A stretch of DNA of 55,000 nucleotides from positions 1 to 55,000 of the forward strand of contig JACVTC010000195.1 of assembly GCA_016946835.1 (NCBI GenBank), in the 5' to 3' direction. Positions 12,072 to 22,991 of this stretch are shown piece after piece. Position 1 is the first letter of the stretch, and each line of letters opens with the position of its first letter. The DNA is from Neocallimastix lanati (nom. inval.). Taxonomy: Eukaryota > Neocallimastigomycota > Neocallimastigomycetes > Neocallimastigales > Neocallimastigaceae. Below the pieces are notes generated by a model. It was not told where the DNA came from, searched no databases, and saw only the letters and a program-made list of their open reading frames with translations. The position numbers were made by a program, and so were the translations under genes.

Positions 12072-13034
12072 TAAATGGCTTTCGTCGTTTTCAGGGCAAT
12101 CATTCATTTTGTGACCAATTCGTTTACATTGTACACAAAAATTTATTTTTAATTGTTCTAATTTTTTTGTAATGTCATCTAAATCTTCTATTGTTGATTG
12201 AGGGTACCTTAAAGTGTTCATTCTATGTTCAATTCCTTTGTTTATTTCTTCTCTTGATTGCATTTTATACCTATTATTTCTTATATTGTTATTATAGTTA
12301 TCATTATGTTTATTTTTATTATCGTAACGATTATAATTATTATTATTGTTGTTATATTGCTTATTATTCGATCTGGAATTTGAAGTTGAAAAATAATCAT
12401 TTCTATAATTATAATTGTTATAATTATTATTATAATTTTTAGATTCATTGAAATCTTTTATTTCTTTCTTGTTAACTCCGTGTAATTTTTTATATTTATT
12501 TTTATTTTCTTCCATTAAAGCAATAATTTTTCCTTTCTTGGATGTTATTTTCATTGCATCCTGAAGTGAGGTTGGTTCCTCTTCTAATAAGGCTTCATAA
12601 ATTTTACCCCAATTCTTAAAAGCATTAATATAATATGAAGTGATAACTTGGTCACTAATTTCTAAATTCACTTGATTACATAGGGTATTGAATCTTACAT
12701 CAAATTCAGAAATTCTTTCCCCTTTTTTAATAGTGACTGTAGATAATTCCAATAATCTGGCATTTTTAGAGGTAGAGACTCTGAAATCTCCTCTTAATTT
12801 ATTTATTATAGTTTTGTAACTATCTGGTGCTTCTTTGTTTAATGAATTGAATACAATGGTTCTCGCTATATCTGTAGTTAAGGAGATTAAGTATTCAATT
12901 TTATCTTCTTCTTCTTCTATTTTATTAGCTTTACACCAGCGTTCATACGAAAAATGCCATTCCTCAAAGGAAACCTTATCCTTCCCTAATATAGGTAACC
13001 TATTAAAGGTTATTGCCTTGGTTGAATTTTCCAT
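12066..13034 (-). CDS. Element B Gag
   Basis: 322-residue Gag beginning at ATG (MENSTKAITF). The N-terminal half is a retrotransposon capsid domain (LPILGKDKVSFEEWHF ... YINAFKNW). A long Asn/Tyr-rich basic linker follows, then one zinc knuckle, CVQCKRIGHKMNDC (about residues 300-313). It packages element RNA. It ends at TAA in TTTAAATTAA, where a -1 slip leads into pol. The truncated H Gag (49424-49605) aligns to its N-terminus by eye. Confidence 0.9.
   Translation of the reverse strand: MENSTKAITFNRLPILGKDKVSFEEWHFSYERWCKANKIEEEEDKIEYLISLTTDIARTIVFNSLNKEAPDSYKTIINKLRGDFRVSTSKNARLLELSTVTIKKGERISEFDVRFNTLCNQVNLEISDQVITSYYINAFKNWGKIYEALLEEEPTSLQDAMKITSKKGKIIALMEENKNKYKKLHGVNKKEIKDFNESKNYNNNYNNYNYRNDYFSTSNSRSNNKQYNNNNNNYNRYDNKNKHNDNYNNNIRNNRYKMQSREEINKGIEHRMNTLRYPQSTIEDLDDITKKLEQLKINFCVQCKRIGHKMNDCPENDESHLN
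12069..12075 (-). promoter_or_regulatory. -1 frameshift heptamer TTTAAAT, element B gag/pol
   Basis: In the Gag frame: CAT TTA AAT TAA TAA, a T TTA AAT slippery site touching the stop. The -1 frame continues open for more than 3.7 kb as Pol. Confidence 0.8.
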
Positions 13035-13156
13035 TATTATTATTTTATTTATAAATTTTAAAAAGAAACCTTACAATTTATATTTTCGCTTATCTTAATT
13101 TATGAATTTATGAATTATTTTACTTATTTCTTTTTTATTTATTCTTGCAAAAAGAA

Positions 13157-13215
<59 letters not shown>

Positions 13216-13583
13216 ATTCTTTCGACTGTAGATAGTAGTATTTGTATACAATTTTATTTTAATTAACACCTTTGCCTCACAACCATAAAAAAAACCGGCG
13301 GTGTTAATATAACAAAAAGGGAACAAGTAAACCCTTAAAAGAAAATTTTAAAACTATATATTTAATCTTAGACCTTCGGTGATCTAAGCGCATTAACCGT
13401 TGTTAACTCGTTTACTGCAACCTCACTCTGTTGAAGAGATATGGGATTAGATTACGTCTTTTATAGTAATCCTTTACGCAGTCTCTAACCAAATAGATTC
13501 GTCTAAACGAGTTGCAAATGAGCTTATTGAATACACTCAAAAACAACGTATAACCGAGTATTCTAACACTCGTCCTAATAATT

Positions 13584-13625
<42 letters not shown>

Positions 13626-13682
13626 CTACTTAAATCTACTTGAATAATTAAAATAGATATAACTTACTCGTATAGGAGTTAT
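13035..13682 (-). other. Element B leader with two long A-runs (sense) and hairpins
   Basis: A ~650-nt untranslated leader between primer site and gag. On the element sense strand it holds two A-runs (T51 at 13161-13211 and T38 at 13585-13622 on plus). Between them is a GC-richer segment with stems: ATTAACACC/GGTGTTAAT (13262-13270 with 13300-13308) and CTTAGA/TCTAAG around CCTTCGG (13367-13388). No frame of note is present. It may serve packaging or cap-independent initiation, which is unproven. Confidence 0.6.
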
Positions 13683-13700
13683 ATCACTCACTCTCCACCA
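13683..13700 (-). promoter_or_regulatory. Element B primer-binding site, tRNA-Trp
   Basis: The plus strand ATCACTCACTCTCCACCA equals the last 14 nt of the tRNA-Trp encoded here (ATCACTCACTCTCC) plus its discriminator A plus CCA, 18 matching positions. On the element strand this is the complement, starting TGGTGGAGAGTGAGTG two nt inside the 5' LTR. Reverse transcription is therefore primed by tRNA-Trp(CCA). Confidence 0.92.
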
Positions 13701-13702
13701 AT

Positions 13703-14481
13703 TGACAAACGATTCTATTATCTTAATTTGAAGTTATTACTTCAAAAGTGATAATAGATGTATCAAGTTTGAATTAATATAAATTTAATATAAATGAATT
13801 TATGTTATTATTATTAATAATTAAGTTATTATTATTCTAGCTTAACACTGAATTGTTATTAATTTTTCAAAATTATACATTTCTTTTGTGTTTAGAATTA
13901 ATTTTTATTATTATATTTATTAATTTTTATTATTATATTTATTAATTTTTTTATTATTATTTATTAATTTTTATTATTATTTATTAATTTTTATTATTAT
14001 TTATTATTATAATATTTGGTTATTATTTTTTTTATTACATTTCTAATAACAACGAGAAATTAATTTTATAAAATATTTACAAGTATTTATATTTTTACAA
14101 TAATTTAAAGTATTTACAATTTTTAATAATAAAATAATTAAGAATAATTATATTTATAAAAATAAACAATAAAATAAACAAATAAACAATTAATACAAGA
14201 ATTATTATAAACAAAGAATTCAAAATAATAAAAAAAAGAGAAAATTGTTTACAAACTATTTACTTTTAATTAAAAAGAGAAATTAATTAACATTAATATT
14301 TCATTATTTTAAAAATTAAAATAGAATTAAAGTATAATTTCGAGTTTTAGAATTTAATTAAAATAAATTTTTTTATTATGATTTTAATTTCAAATTTTAA
14401 TTTATTAATTTGTTGTTGAATAGGTTAGATATTATTCAAGCTTTCTAATAATTTTATGCTTAAGAATTCCAATCTGTATCA
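13703..14481 (-). repeat. Element B 5' LTR
   Basis: 779-bp copy of 7514-8292, identical as far as I can read. It ends CTGTATCA 13 bp before the first base of tRNA-Trp copy 1. Confidence 0.93.
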
Positions 14482-14494
14482 AAAATTTAATGAA

Positions 14495-14566
14495 GGAGGG
14501 TTGGCGCAACGGTAGCGCGTCCGCCTCCAGAGCGGAAGGTTGGGTGTTCGAATCACTCACTCTCCA
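14495..14566 (+). tRNA. tRNA-Trp (anticodon CCA), copy 1
   Basis: The 72-nt sequence folds perfectly: acceptor GGAGGGT/ACTCTCC (one G-U), D-stem GCGC/GCGC, anticodon stem TCCGC/GCGGA with loop CTCCAGA (anticodon CCA), variable AGGTT, T-stem GGGTG/CACTC with loop TTCGAAT, discriminator A. CCA is not encoded and there is no intron. TTTTCTTTTT just downstream serves as RNA polymerase III terminator. The upstream AAAATTTAATGAA is shared with copy 2. Confidence 0.97.
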
Positions 14567-15346
14567 TTTTTCTTTTTATATTTTTACATTATAAAGATAT
14601 TTTGATGATTTTACTTAATTATACTAACATTAGTAAGATTCTAGTAAGATAAAATTATATTTCATTTTTAGTACAAAAAAACAAAAATTAAATTATCACT
14701 TCGTATTATTGATTTTAATATTTTTCATTTCAATAATTTTTAGATCTAATTAATCTCAATTTTCAATATTATATTATTCTCTAAAATGTGTTTTCTAATC
14801 GTAATAAATCTCTTATCTAGGAAAAGATTAGATAGAAAAACCAAGATAAGTTTTTTGATTGATATTCTATTCATATGGATCATCGCATTAATAAAGTAAA
14901 ACCGATTACTTCCAAGAAGTAATTGGAAAAAACTATAATTAACCGATTCTTAAATCTAATCTAATGATCGAAAATAAAAGAATAAAAAAATAAAAGATAA
15001 ATCGATCATCAAAATATAAATTTACGTTATAAGGAAAATAATACATTAAAAAAATTAAATTATGCAATAAATAAAATACAGAATACATTAAAAAATACAG
15101 AATACACTATAAAATATAGAATATTATATTAATTTCATATTTTAATTTAAATAAATAACTAAACTAATAAATTTTAATATTTAAATGAACAATTAAATAA
15201 ATTAATTTTTAAATGTATAAAAAAGCCACTTATAAATAAATGCTTAATAGTAAATTAAATAAATATTTAATATAATATTATTAATTAAATTTAAGTGCAC
15301 AAATGTAATATATGTTATATAAAAGTTATATTAATTATAACTTAAC

Positions 15347-15390
15347 TAAGAATCTATAATTATTTTTAACAAAATAATTATAGATTCTTA
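15347..15390. repeat. Perfect 20-bp inverted repeat (LTR terminal hairpin)
   Basis: TAAGAATCTATAATTATTTT, loop TAAC, then its exact complement. An imperfect copy begins the K3 LTR at 40512. Here the hairpin sits beside TACACA (minus TGTGTA), matching the TGTGTAAGAATC start of K3, so it probably marks the start of a minus-strand LTR. Confidence 0.7.
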
Positions 15391-15606
15391 TACACAAATG
15401 GAAAAATTCGAAAAAATTATTTAATTATGGAGAAAAACAAAACTTTAGTACAAAAAAGATTAATAATTTAAAATAAAACTGAACAAAACAATATTTAATT
15501 TGCTTTATAATTTATTTATTAAAAAACTAAACTAATTTATTTAATAATTAAACATAAATTATTCAATTAATTAAACTATTTAAATTATTTCATATTTATT
15601 TTTATA

Positions 15607-15913
<307 letters not shown>

Positions 15914-16765
15914 TAGTTATTATTTTTAGAAATTATTTTTTTCATATATTTATATTCAATTTCATATTTAAAGTTTAATATCTTTGGTATGAAAAGGAAT
16001 TTAAATATTTAATTTAAATATTTATTAATTCATTTATAATTAATAGATAACTAAAATTACTAATAACATGTTAAATAAAAATTCCATAATAGAACATAAC
16101 AATAAAATAAATTAATAATTATATAAACATAATATAAAAATTATTATTAATTAAAAGCTAAAAATAGTATTTTCTATAAAAAAAAATAATAAAATAATGT
16201 ATAAATAAAAAAGGGAGAATTAATAAAGATTAATATCAATATAATAATAATAAAATTTTAACTTATAATTCCCGAACCATTACATTTTAGTGAAAAGAAT
16301 ATTTTATTCTTTTATTTAAGTTAAAATTAGATATCTTCAATAAAATAAATCGCCCTCAATTTGAGAAAAAGAAGATGATTTATTATTACCATCTTCTTTA
16401 CATTGAATAAAAAAATTTTTCAATTTTATTATTAAATATAAATAAGTATATATTTTTTGTTTGTTGGTCATATCTCGCTGTAAATTTTTTAATGAATTGA
16501 CTTTTTTTTCAATAACTCAAGAGAGCCACTAATAACTAGTACAATATTAGATTATAAATCTAATAAATTAACAGTATATATTAATATTAAAATTCAAAAT
16601 TATTTAATCAAAAATTACTTTTTTTAAAATGACTTTACCACCTTTTCTAATATTAGAATTGTATCCTATCAAAAAAATTTAAAAATACAAAAAAAATTTC
16701 ATCTAAAATAGTAAACAATATATATTAACAAAAATGAATAATAAAAAAAATTAAAACAACAAAAA

Positions 16766-16837
16766 TGGAGAGTGAGTGATTCGAACACCCAACCTTCCGC
16801 TCTGGAGGCGGACGCGCTACCGTTGCGCCAACCCTCC
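16766..16837 (-). tRNA. tRNA-Trp (anticodon CCA), copy 2
   Basis: Exact 72-nt copy of tRNA copy 1 on the opposite strand, so the two genes are convergent. The 12 bp upstream (AAATTTAATGAA) are also shared; downstream flanks differ but begin with TTTTT for termination. Element C begins 12 bp upstream. Confidence 0.97.
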
Positions 16838-16849
16838 TTCATTAAATTT

Positions 16850-16902
16850 TGCTACAGTATTTAAATAAAAATGAAAATTGTCAATAAAATTGTAATAAAA
16901 TA
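16850..16902 (+). repeat. Element C 5' LTR, first 53 bp
   Basis: TGCTACAG... matches 38426-38478 and is cut after AAATA by the insertion of D. It resumes at 31035. Confidence 0.92.
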
Positions 16903-17638
16903 TGTTAAAATTAAGATATAAAATAGTTTTATGATTAATAACGTTACTAGGTTAATATGTTGAATTATATATTAATAATCCAACAATAATTAATTAATAA
17001 TAATATAAAAATAATATAAGATAAATAGTTAAGTTATTTAAACACTTAATATCTAAGAATACTTTAAATAATAATTTCTTTGAAGGATTTATGAAAATAT
17101 TTATTTATTGAATTATTAGTATATAATTATTGTAAGTACAATAACCTTACAAAGAACATAAAAGATAGATTTTTACATCTTTCTTTTATACTTTGTAAGT
17201 TACATAATAATAATATTTAATTATAAGATATTAATAATATAGTAATATGAATATTAGTAAAATATTAAGATAATAACAATATCGATATGTTTAAAATATT
17301 TAATATAACTAAATAAATTTAATTTATAATTATATAATTAATTTGAATAATTAAAAATAGTAGTTAATATATATGATGTAAACATATATATAAACATAAT
17401 ATAAATAAATACATGTGACGTCATATGTAGATAATTGAAATTATTAATATAAATCTTATTTACTAATATTCTCAGAATTATTAGGCCTAAGATAATTCCT
17501 TAAATATTAAATAAGAATTTATATTAATTATTAATTATTTAAATATATATATTATTTATAATTAAATAAATAATATTTGTTAACTATTGAAATGTAAATA
17601 ACTGAAATTGAGATTTCAATTCAGTTATAATTTCAACA
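16903..17638 (-). repeat. Element D 3' LTR
   Basis: TGTTAAAATTAAG...TTTCAACA on plus. The polypurine tract ATGGGAGGGCAT (minus) precedes it. A related 3' LTR portion lies inside the H LTR at 50731-50940. Confidence 0.93.
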
Positions 17639-18179
17639 ATGCCCTCCCATAAAAATCGGATTCAAGACGAATTTTGTGTAACGATAAGGAGGATTAAATT
17701 TTTGTTAAAAAATTTTTTGGAATTTCTTAAATTAAAAATTTTTAATTTATGAAAGAGGAAGGTCACTTGAGTCCTTTTAAATTTTTAAAGGAAACCCTTT
17801 ATAAGTGGCCATTTCATTGAAATTTTGAAATCTCTAAAATTTAATAAAATTAAAATTTTATTATGAAAATTGATGTTTAAGAATATGATGGTACCATTTT
17901 TAAATGTTTTTGATTAAAAATTTTTGAAATTGAAATTTTGAAATTTTAATTTCAATTAACTTTTTAATTTTATGCATTAACTTTAAAAATTGAAAATTAT
18001 AATAATTAATGAATTTATGAATAAAATTAGATTATAAATTGATAGATGTAAGTGTAACATAGCTATGTTTTTGAATTTTGAAAATTTTGAAAATTTCGAA
18101 ATTTTGAAATTGAAATTTGACTGAAAAATTGATAATAATAAAATAAAATTTAAAAACAAATTAATAAAAATAAAATTTC

Positions 18180-18239
<60 letters not shown>

Positions 18240-18267
18240 TTATAATAATATTATTATTATTATCATT
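17639..18267 (-). other. Element D 3' region
   Basis: About 630 bp with no coding frame between the pol stop and the 3' LTR. It is rich in A/T, with a near-continuous T-run around 18187-18241 (A-run in element sense) broken by single C. The part nearest the LTR includes the purine tract. Confidence 0.7.
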
Positions 18268-21200
18268 TTAGTTATAAGCTATTGAAATAGGTTTTCTTCC
18301 ATTTTGTAAATATTGTAAATAAATATTTTGATTTCGGGGGTTATTTTCAACTTCGTCTGAAGGAACCCAATTGTAAGCAGTTCTATATTTATACCTGATT
18401 CTGTATTCATATTGATTCTTTTTATAATTAGTTCTAAATCCTGAGATTTCAATTATATCATTAACAGATTCATCATGAGTTCTTCTTTTTAAAAACTTTT
18501 GAGGCGTTGGAATAAAAGGTTCTAACTCCGAAACATGGAATATAGGATGATGTTTTGGAAAAGGTGACCTTTTAATATCTATTTTATAATTATGATTATT
18601 CAGAACATCTATTACTTTATATGGTCCATATTTACAAGGAGCTAACTTTGAACTATCTTCGATATTTAGTGATGGAGGAGCTTGTATCCAAACTAAATCA
18701 TTTTCTTTAAATATTGGAGGTGGCATTCTCTTTTTATCTGCGTGTATTTTATATAGTTCTTTTGACCTTAATAAAACATCTTTAATATGATTAAAGTTCA
18801 TACTTAAGTCCTTAATAATTTTATTATTAGTATCAATATCAGGTAATAAGAAAAATTCATCCATAGATGGATGAAACCCATAATTAATAAAGAAGGGTGT
18901 TTCTTTTGTAGATTCATTAATGGAGTTATTATAAACAAATTCAGCAAGGTGAATCCATTCAATCCAATCATCATGATAATATGATCTTGAGTAAGCTTTT
19001 AAATATTGTTCAATAAAAGAATTACATCTTTCAACTTGACCAACTGTTTCATGATGGTCAGTTGTAGCGATTTTTGATTTAATGTTTAAATATTCCATTA
19101 CTTCTTTCCAAAGAGCGCTTGTAAATTGAGATCCTCTATCTGTATACAAATCACAAGGCAATCCGTGTAGTTTAAATATATTTGTAATGAAAGCTTTGGC
19201 AGTTTGTTTGGCATCAGGTATTTGTTTAAATGGAATTAAATGTATCATCTTAGAGAAACGATCAACAACTACCATAATAACGGTGTATCCTTTAGAATAA
19301 GGAAGACCACATAGGAAATCAATTTCGATAGACTTCCAAGGTCTATCGGGAGTATCTAAAGGTTGTAAAAGACCATATTTCCTATGTCTATTAACCTTGT
19401 TTCTTGCACAACATTCACAAGAATTAACATAACTTGTAACATCTTCATGTATTTTTGGCCACCAAAAGTTTCTTGTAATTAGTTCTAAAGTTCTTCTTAT
19501 ACCAAGATGTCCAGAAGTGGGTTTTTCATGATATTTTTCTAAAATTTCTAATCTAAGTGATTCAGGAATATAAATTAAATTGTTATATAATATAATATTA
19601 TCTTTTATTTTAAATCTTTCCATTTTCCTAAATGGTTTATAAGCATAATTATTTTTAACATTGTTTTCACTAAAGTATAATTTAATATCTTCAGCAGTAG
19701 CATCTTCTTTAATAGCATCAATAATTTTTTCTAGTAAATTACTCATAATTCCTATAAAACAGGGAACTTCTTTTACATTTTTAATATCTAATATATTTTC
19801 TGGTTTAATATCTTCGTTATTCTTCATATAGTCAGGTCTTCTTGAAAGACTATCTGGTTTCCCATTTTTTGTTCCTTGTCTATATATAAGTTGGAAATCA
19901 TATTCCTGAAAGAATAAGTGCCATCTATGCTGTCTTTGATTACCAACTTTTCCTCCTAAAGTATAGATTAAATTTCTATGGTCAGTATAGACAGTAATTT
20001 TATGTTTTGCACCAAGTAAAAGATGTCGCCAAGTTAAGAAAGAATCTCTAATAGCTAATAACTCTTTTTCTGTAATGGTATAATTTATTTCGGAGCCTTG
20101 TAAACTTCTTGAAAAGTAAGCAACAGGATGTAATTTATTATTTTCATCTTTCTGAGATAAAACAGCACCTATAGCATAGTTACTTGCATCACATTCTACT
20201 ATGAATGGTTTAGTTACATCTGGGTGATGCAGTACTGGAGAAGTAGTTAATTTACTTTTTAATAATTTAAATGAATTTCCACAATTTGTATCCCAAATAA
20301 ATTTTGTATTTTTTCTTGTTAAATTATGGAGAGGCTTAGCTATTTTTGCAAAATTTTTTACAAATCTCCTATAGTAATTACATAAGCCTAAAAATCGTTG
20401 TACTTCTTTAATATTTTTCGGAGTTGGCCACTCTTCTATAGATTTAATTTTCTTTGGGTCAGTAGATACACCATCACCAGATAAAATGTAACCTAGGAAT
20501 TCAACTTTTTCTTTATCGAATTCACATTTTTCTAATTTTGCGTATAAATTATTATTAATTAAAGTTTGTAATACATTTCTTACTTGTTTGTGATGTTCTT
20601 CCAAATCCTCAGAATAAATTAAAATATCATCCAAATATAAAATAACACTTTTTTCCAAATAAGGTCTGAGTACAGAATTAATAAATGATTGAAAAGTGGC
20701 TGGGGCATTTTTCAACCCAAAAGGCATTACGAGATATTCGTAATGACCATATTTAGTTCGAAAAGCTGTTTTATATTCATCCCCCTCTTTTATACGAATT
20801 AGGTTATAGGCAGATCTTAGATCTAATTTTGTGAAATATTTTGCACCTTTAACCTTTTCAATAATATCATTAATAAGTGGAAGAGGATATGAATTTCTAA
20901 TGGTAACAGCGTTTAACTTTTTGTAATCCACACACAATCTTAAAGAACCATCTTTCTTTTTTTGAAATAAGACAGGATAACCAGCTGGAGATTCAGAAGG
21001 TCTAATAAATCCCTTCTTTAAATTTTCTTCTATATATTCTTTTAAAACTTTATTTTCTTCTTCAGATAATGGGTAGATAGGTCCGTAATGAAGAGAAGCA
21101 TCCTTTTCTAAAACTATTTTACAGTCAGTTAAACGATGTGGCGGTAGTTTATCTGCTTCTTTCTTACTAAATACAACAGCCAAATCTCGATATTGAAGCG

Positions 21201-21458
21201 GAATATTTTCGATTTTTATATCTTCAATATCTTCTTCATAATTTTCTTTATTTGTTAAAAATGAATAAATTAAATAATTATAGTTAAATTTATTATTAAT
21301 TTTATATTTTTTATTTTGGTGATTGTTTTTTAATTTAAAAAATATTTTATTGGTTAAAAAATTAAATTTTTTATGAAGAAATTTTTTATATTTATTAAGT
21401 TTAAAATTTAATTTATTTTGATTAAAATTTTTGAAATTTTTTGAATTTTTTGTATAAT
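18268..21458 (-). CDS. Element D RT-RNase H-integrase-chromodomain (3' part of pol)
   Basis: Continuation of D pol after the E insertion. The open frame starts at 21458; the first ATG is 21183. From that ATG, RT has VLFQKKKDGSLRLCVDY and YLDD at about residues 183-186. RNase H follows (VECDAS ... TDHRNL ... KPDSLSRR), then integrase (HHCC: HLGIRRTLELITRNFWWP ... CECCARN; core IDFLCGLP, TDRGSQF, VGQVERCNS). The C-terminal HVSELEPF module is followed by a chromodomain-like region ending YRTAYNWVPSDEV. Chromodomains in this group can bind modified histones, but here the aromatic cage is not obvious. The remnant at 53956-54712 belongs to the same group. Confidence 0.92.
21454..21458. repeat. ATAAT target duplication of element E (left copy)
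   Basis: ATAAT precedes the left E LTR and recurs at 28541-28545 after the right LTR. Joining across it restores the D reading frame. Confidence 0.8.
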
Positions 21459-22230
21459 TGTAAAGATATTATTAATATCTTTAAATAATTTTAATTAAAT
21501 TTAATCATAAATTTAAGTAAAATTAAAATAAATTTATTTGAAATCACGTGTATAAAATTATTGAAAATATTTTTAACATAATTTCGATTTTTTTCCCAAT
21601 CATACTAATAAATTAAAAATTTCTCTTGTGAAACTAGTATTTGAAAATCATTTCTTTTTATGTAATTTAATTTAAATAATAAGAGTTAAGGTTTTTCACA
21701 AGATAAATTAACAACATGAAACTATGCAATTAGTCATGTTGAAACTTACGGCATTTTATGCTAAATTTATATTAAATAATTATGACAACTTTTATATTAT
21801 TTTTAAATAGAAAATATATAATAAATTTACTAATAATATTTAAATAATAAATAAATAATAAATGAACTCAATTAGAATTGATTATATTTATTTTAGTTAT
21901 TAATTATAATTCTCTTTATTTAGTAATAGTTAATTATTTATTATTAGTTTAGGTTAGTACTGTTTTAAATAAATAGCTAGATAATATAATTCAATAGGAA
22001 TTATATATTATAAATGCAATAAGATAAAAATATAAATAGTTATCAAATTTCATGTATTTTAATCGATGTAATTGTTATTAACGATTTCTTGTTAATAACA
22101 CTTTAAAATAAATAAAGATTTTAATATTTAAAAAATTAATAAAACTTGTTCTTTAAAACTATTATTTTGCGTTTTAGTGTTATTATTGAAGTGTTGATTT
22201 ATAATCTATTTTTTTTATCAAAACTTTATA
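21459..22230 (+). repeat. Element E 5' LTR
   Basis: 772 bp, identical by eye to 27769-28540. It starts TGTAAAGATATTATTAATAT, itself part of a short inverted repeat (AAAGATATT/AATATCTTT). Confidence 0.93.
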
Positions 22231-22610
22231 ATAACAATTACCTTTTAAACAAACAAAAATACGTTATAAATCAATAAAAAATATTTAAAACACGTGACTC
22301 TTTTGTGGCTTATTTGTGGCTTGAATCAAGATATTTTTACCAGATATTTTTACCAAGGATTTTTAGAAGCTACCCACTTTTGACACTACCGACTTTGGAA
22401 TACTCACAATTTTAGATTATTGCTACCAGCTTTAGGATATCGCTACCAGTTTAAGGAAATATTCTACTCGATTTAGGCTAATTCTACCAGTTTAAGGAAA
22501 TATTCTACTCGATTTAGGCTAATTCTACCAGTTTAAGGAAATATTCAACTCGATTCAGGCTATTCTACCAGTTTAAGGAAATATTCTACTCGATTTAGGC
22601 TAATTCTACC

Positions 22611-22658
<48 letters not shown>

Positions 22659-22991
22659 TTACCAGACTCATACCATACCATTTATCATATTGGGACACTT
22701 GTGCAAGACTTTTGAATAAAATTACCAGATTACGTGAGAAATCCATAATATTATTTGGAATTAAATTTTAACCAGTAAGATACTATATTATAATATTCAG
22801 TTTACTCGACGGCACCACTACAATTGGAGAGAGCCAGTTCGACTTTACATACAATATTATAATAGAAATATCTTTTTATTAGAACATCTATTTCAAATAT
22901 CATTATTTAAAATATTCAAAAGTAAATAATAAGTTACAAATTGAACGAAGTTGAAGATTTAATTCAAAAATTCGAAAACCTTGATTTAGAA
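22231..22991 (+). other. Element E leader with 41-bp tandem repeats and A41 tract
   Basis: Untranslated leader. Four copies of a 41-bp unit (22445-22607, one copy 40 bp) begin ACCAGTTTAAGGAAATATTC and contain ACTCGATTTAGGC. They lead directly into a partial copy and a run of 41 A (22616-22656). Afterwards the sequence returns to mixed composition until gag. It holds no long frame of its own. Confidence 0.85.

Larger units (their letters stand above)
7514..14481 (-). mobile_element. Element B: Ty3/Gypsy LTR retrotransposon, intact, beside tRNA-Trp
   Basis: A 6.97-kb minus-strand element with LTRs of equal length that look identical (7514-8292 and 13703-14481), a primer site, a long leader, intact gag and intact pol. 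It is flanked by AAAAA on the left (7509-7513) and AAAA(A) on the right (14481-14485). The last LTR A can belong to either side, so the duplication is 4 or 5 bp. The right end is 13 bp upstream of tRNA-Trp copy 1. With no visible lesion and matching LTRs it is a candidate autonomous, recently active element. Confidence 0.94.

Noticed and set aside
11603-12172. 189-codon plus-strand frame opposite B pol/gag
   Set aside because: Antisense shadow of the Ser/Glu/Asn-rich linker. The minus-strand frame carries recognisable domains and this one carries none.
22445-22607. CRISPR-like array
   Set aside because: The units are contiguous 41-bp direct repeats with no unique spacers, inside a eukaryotic retrotransposon leader.
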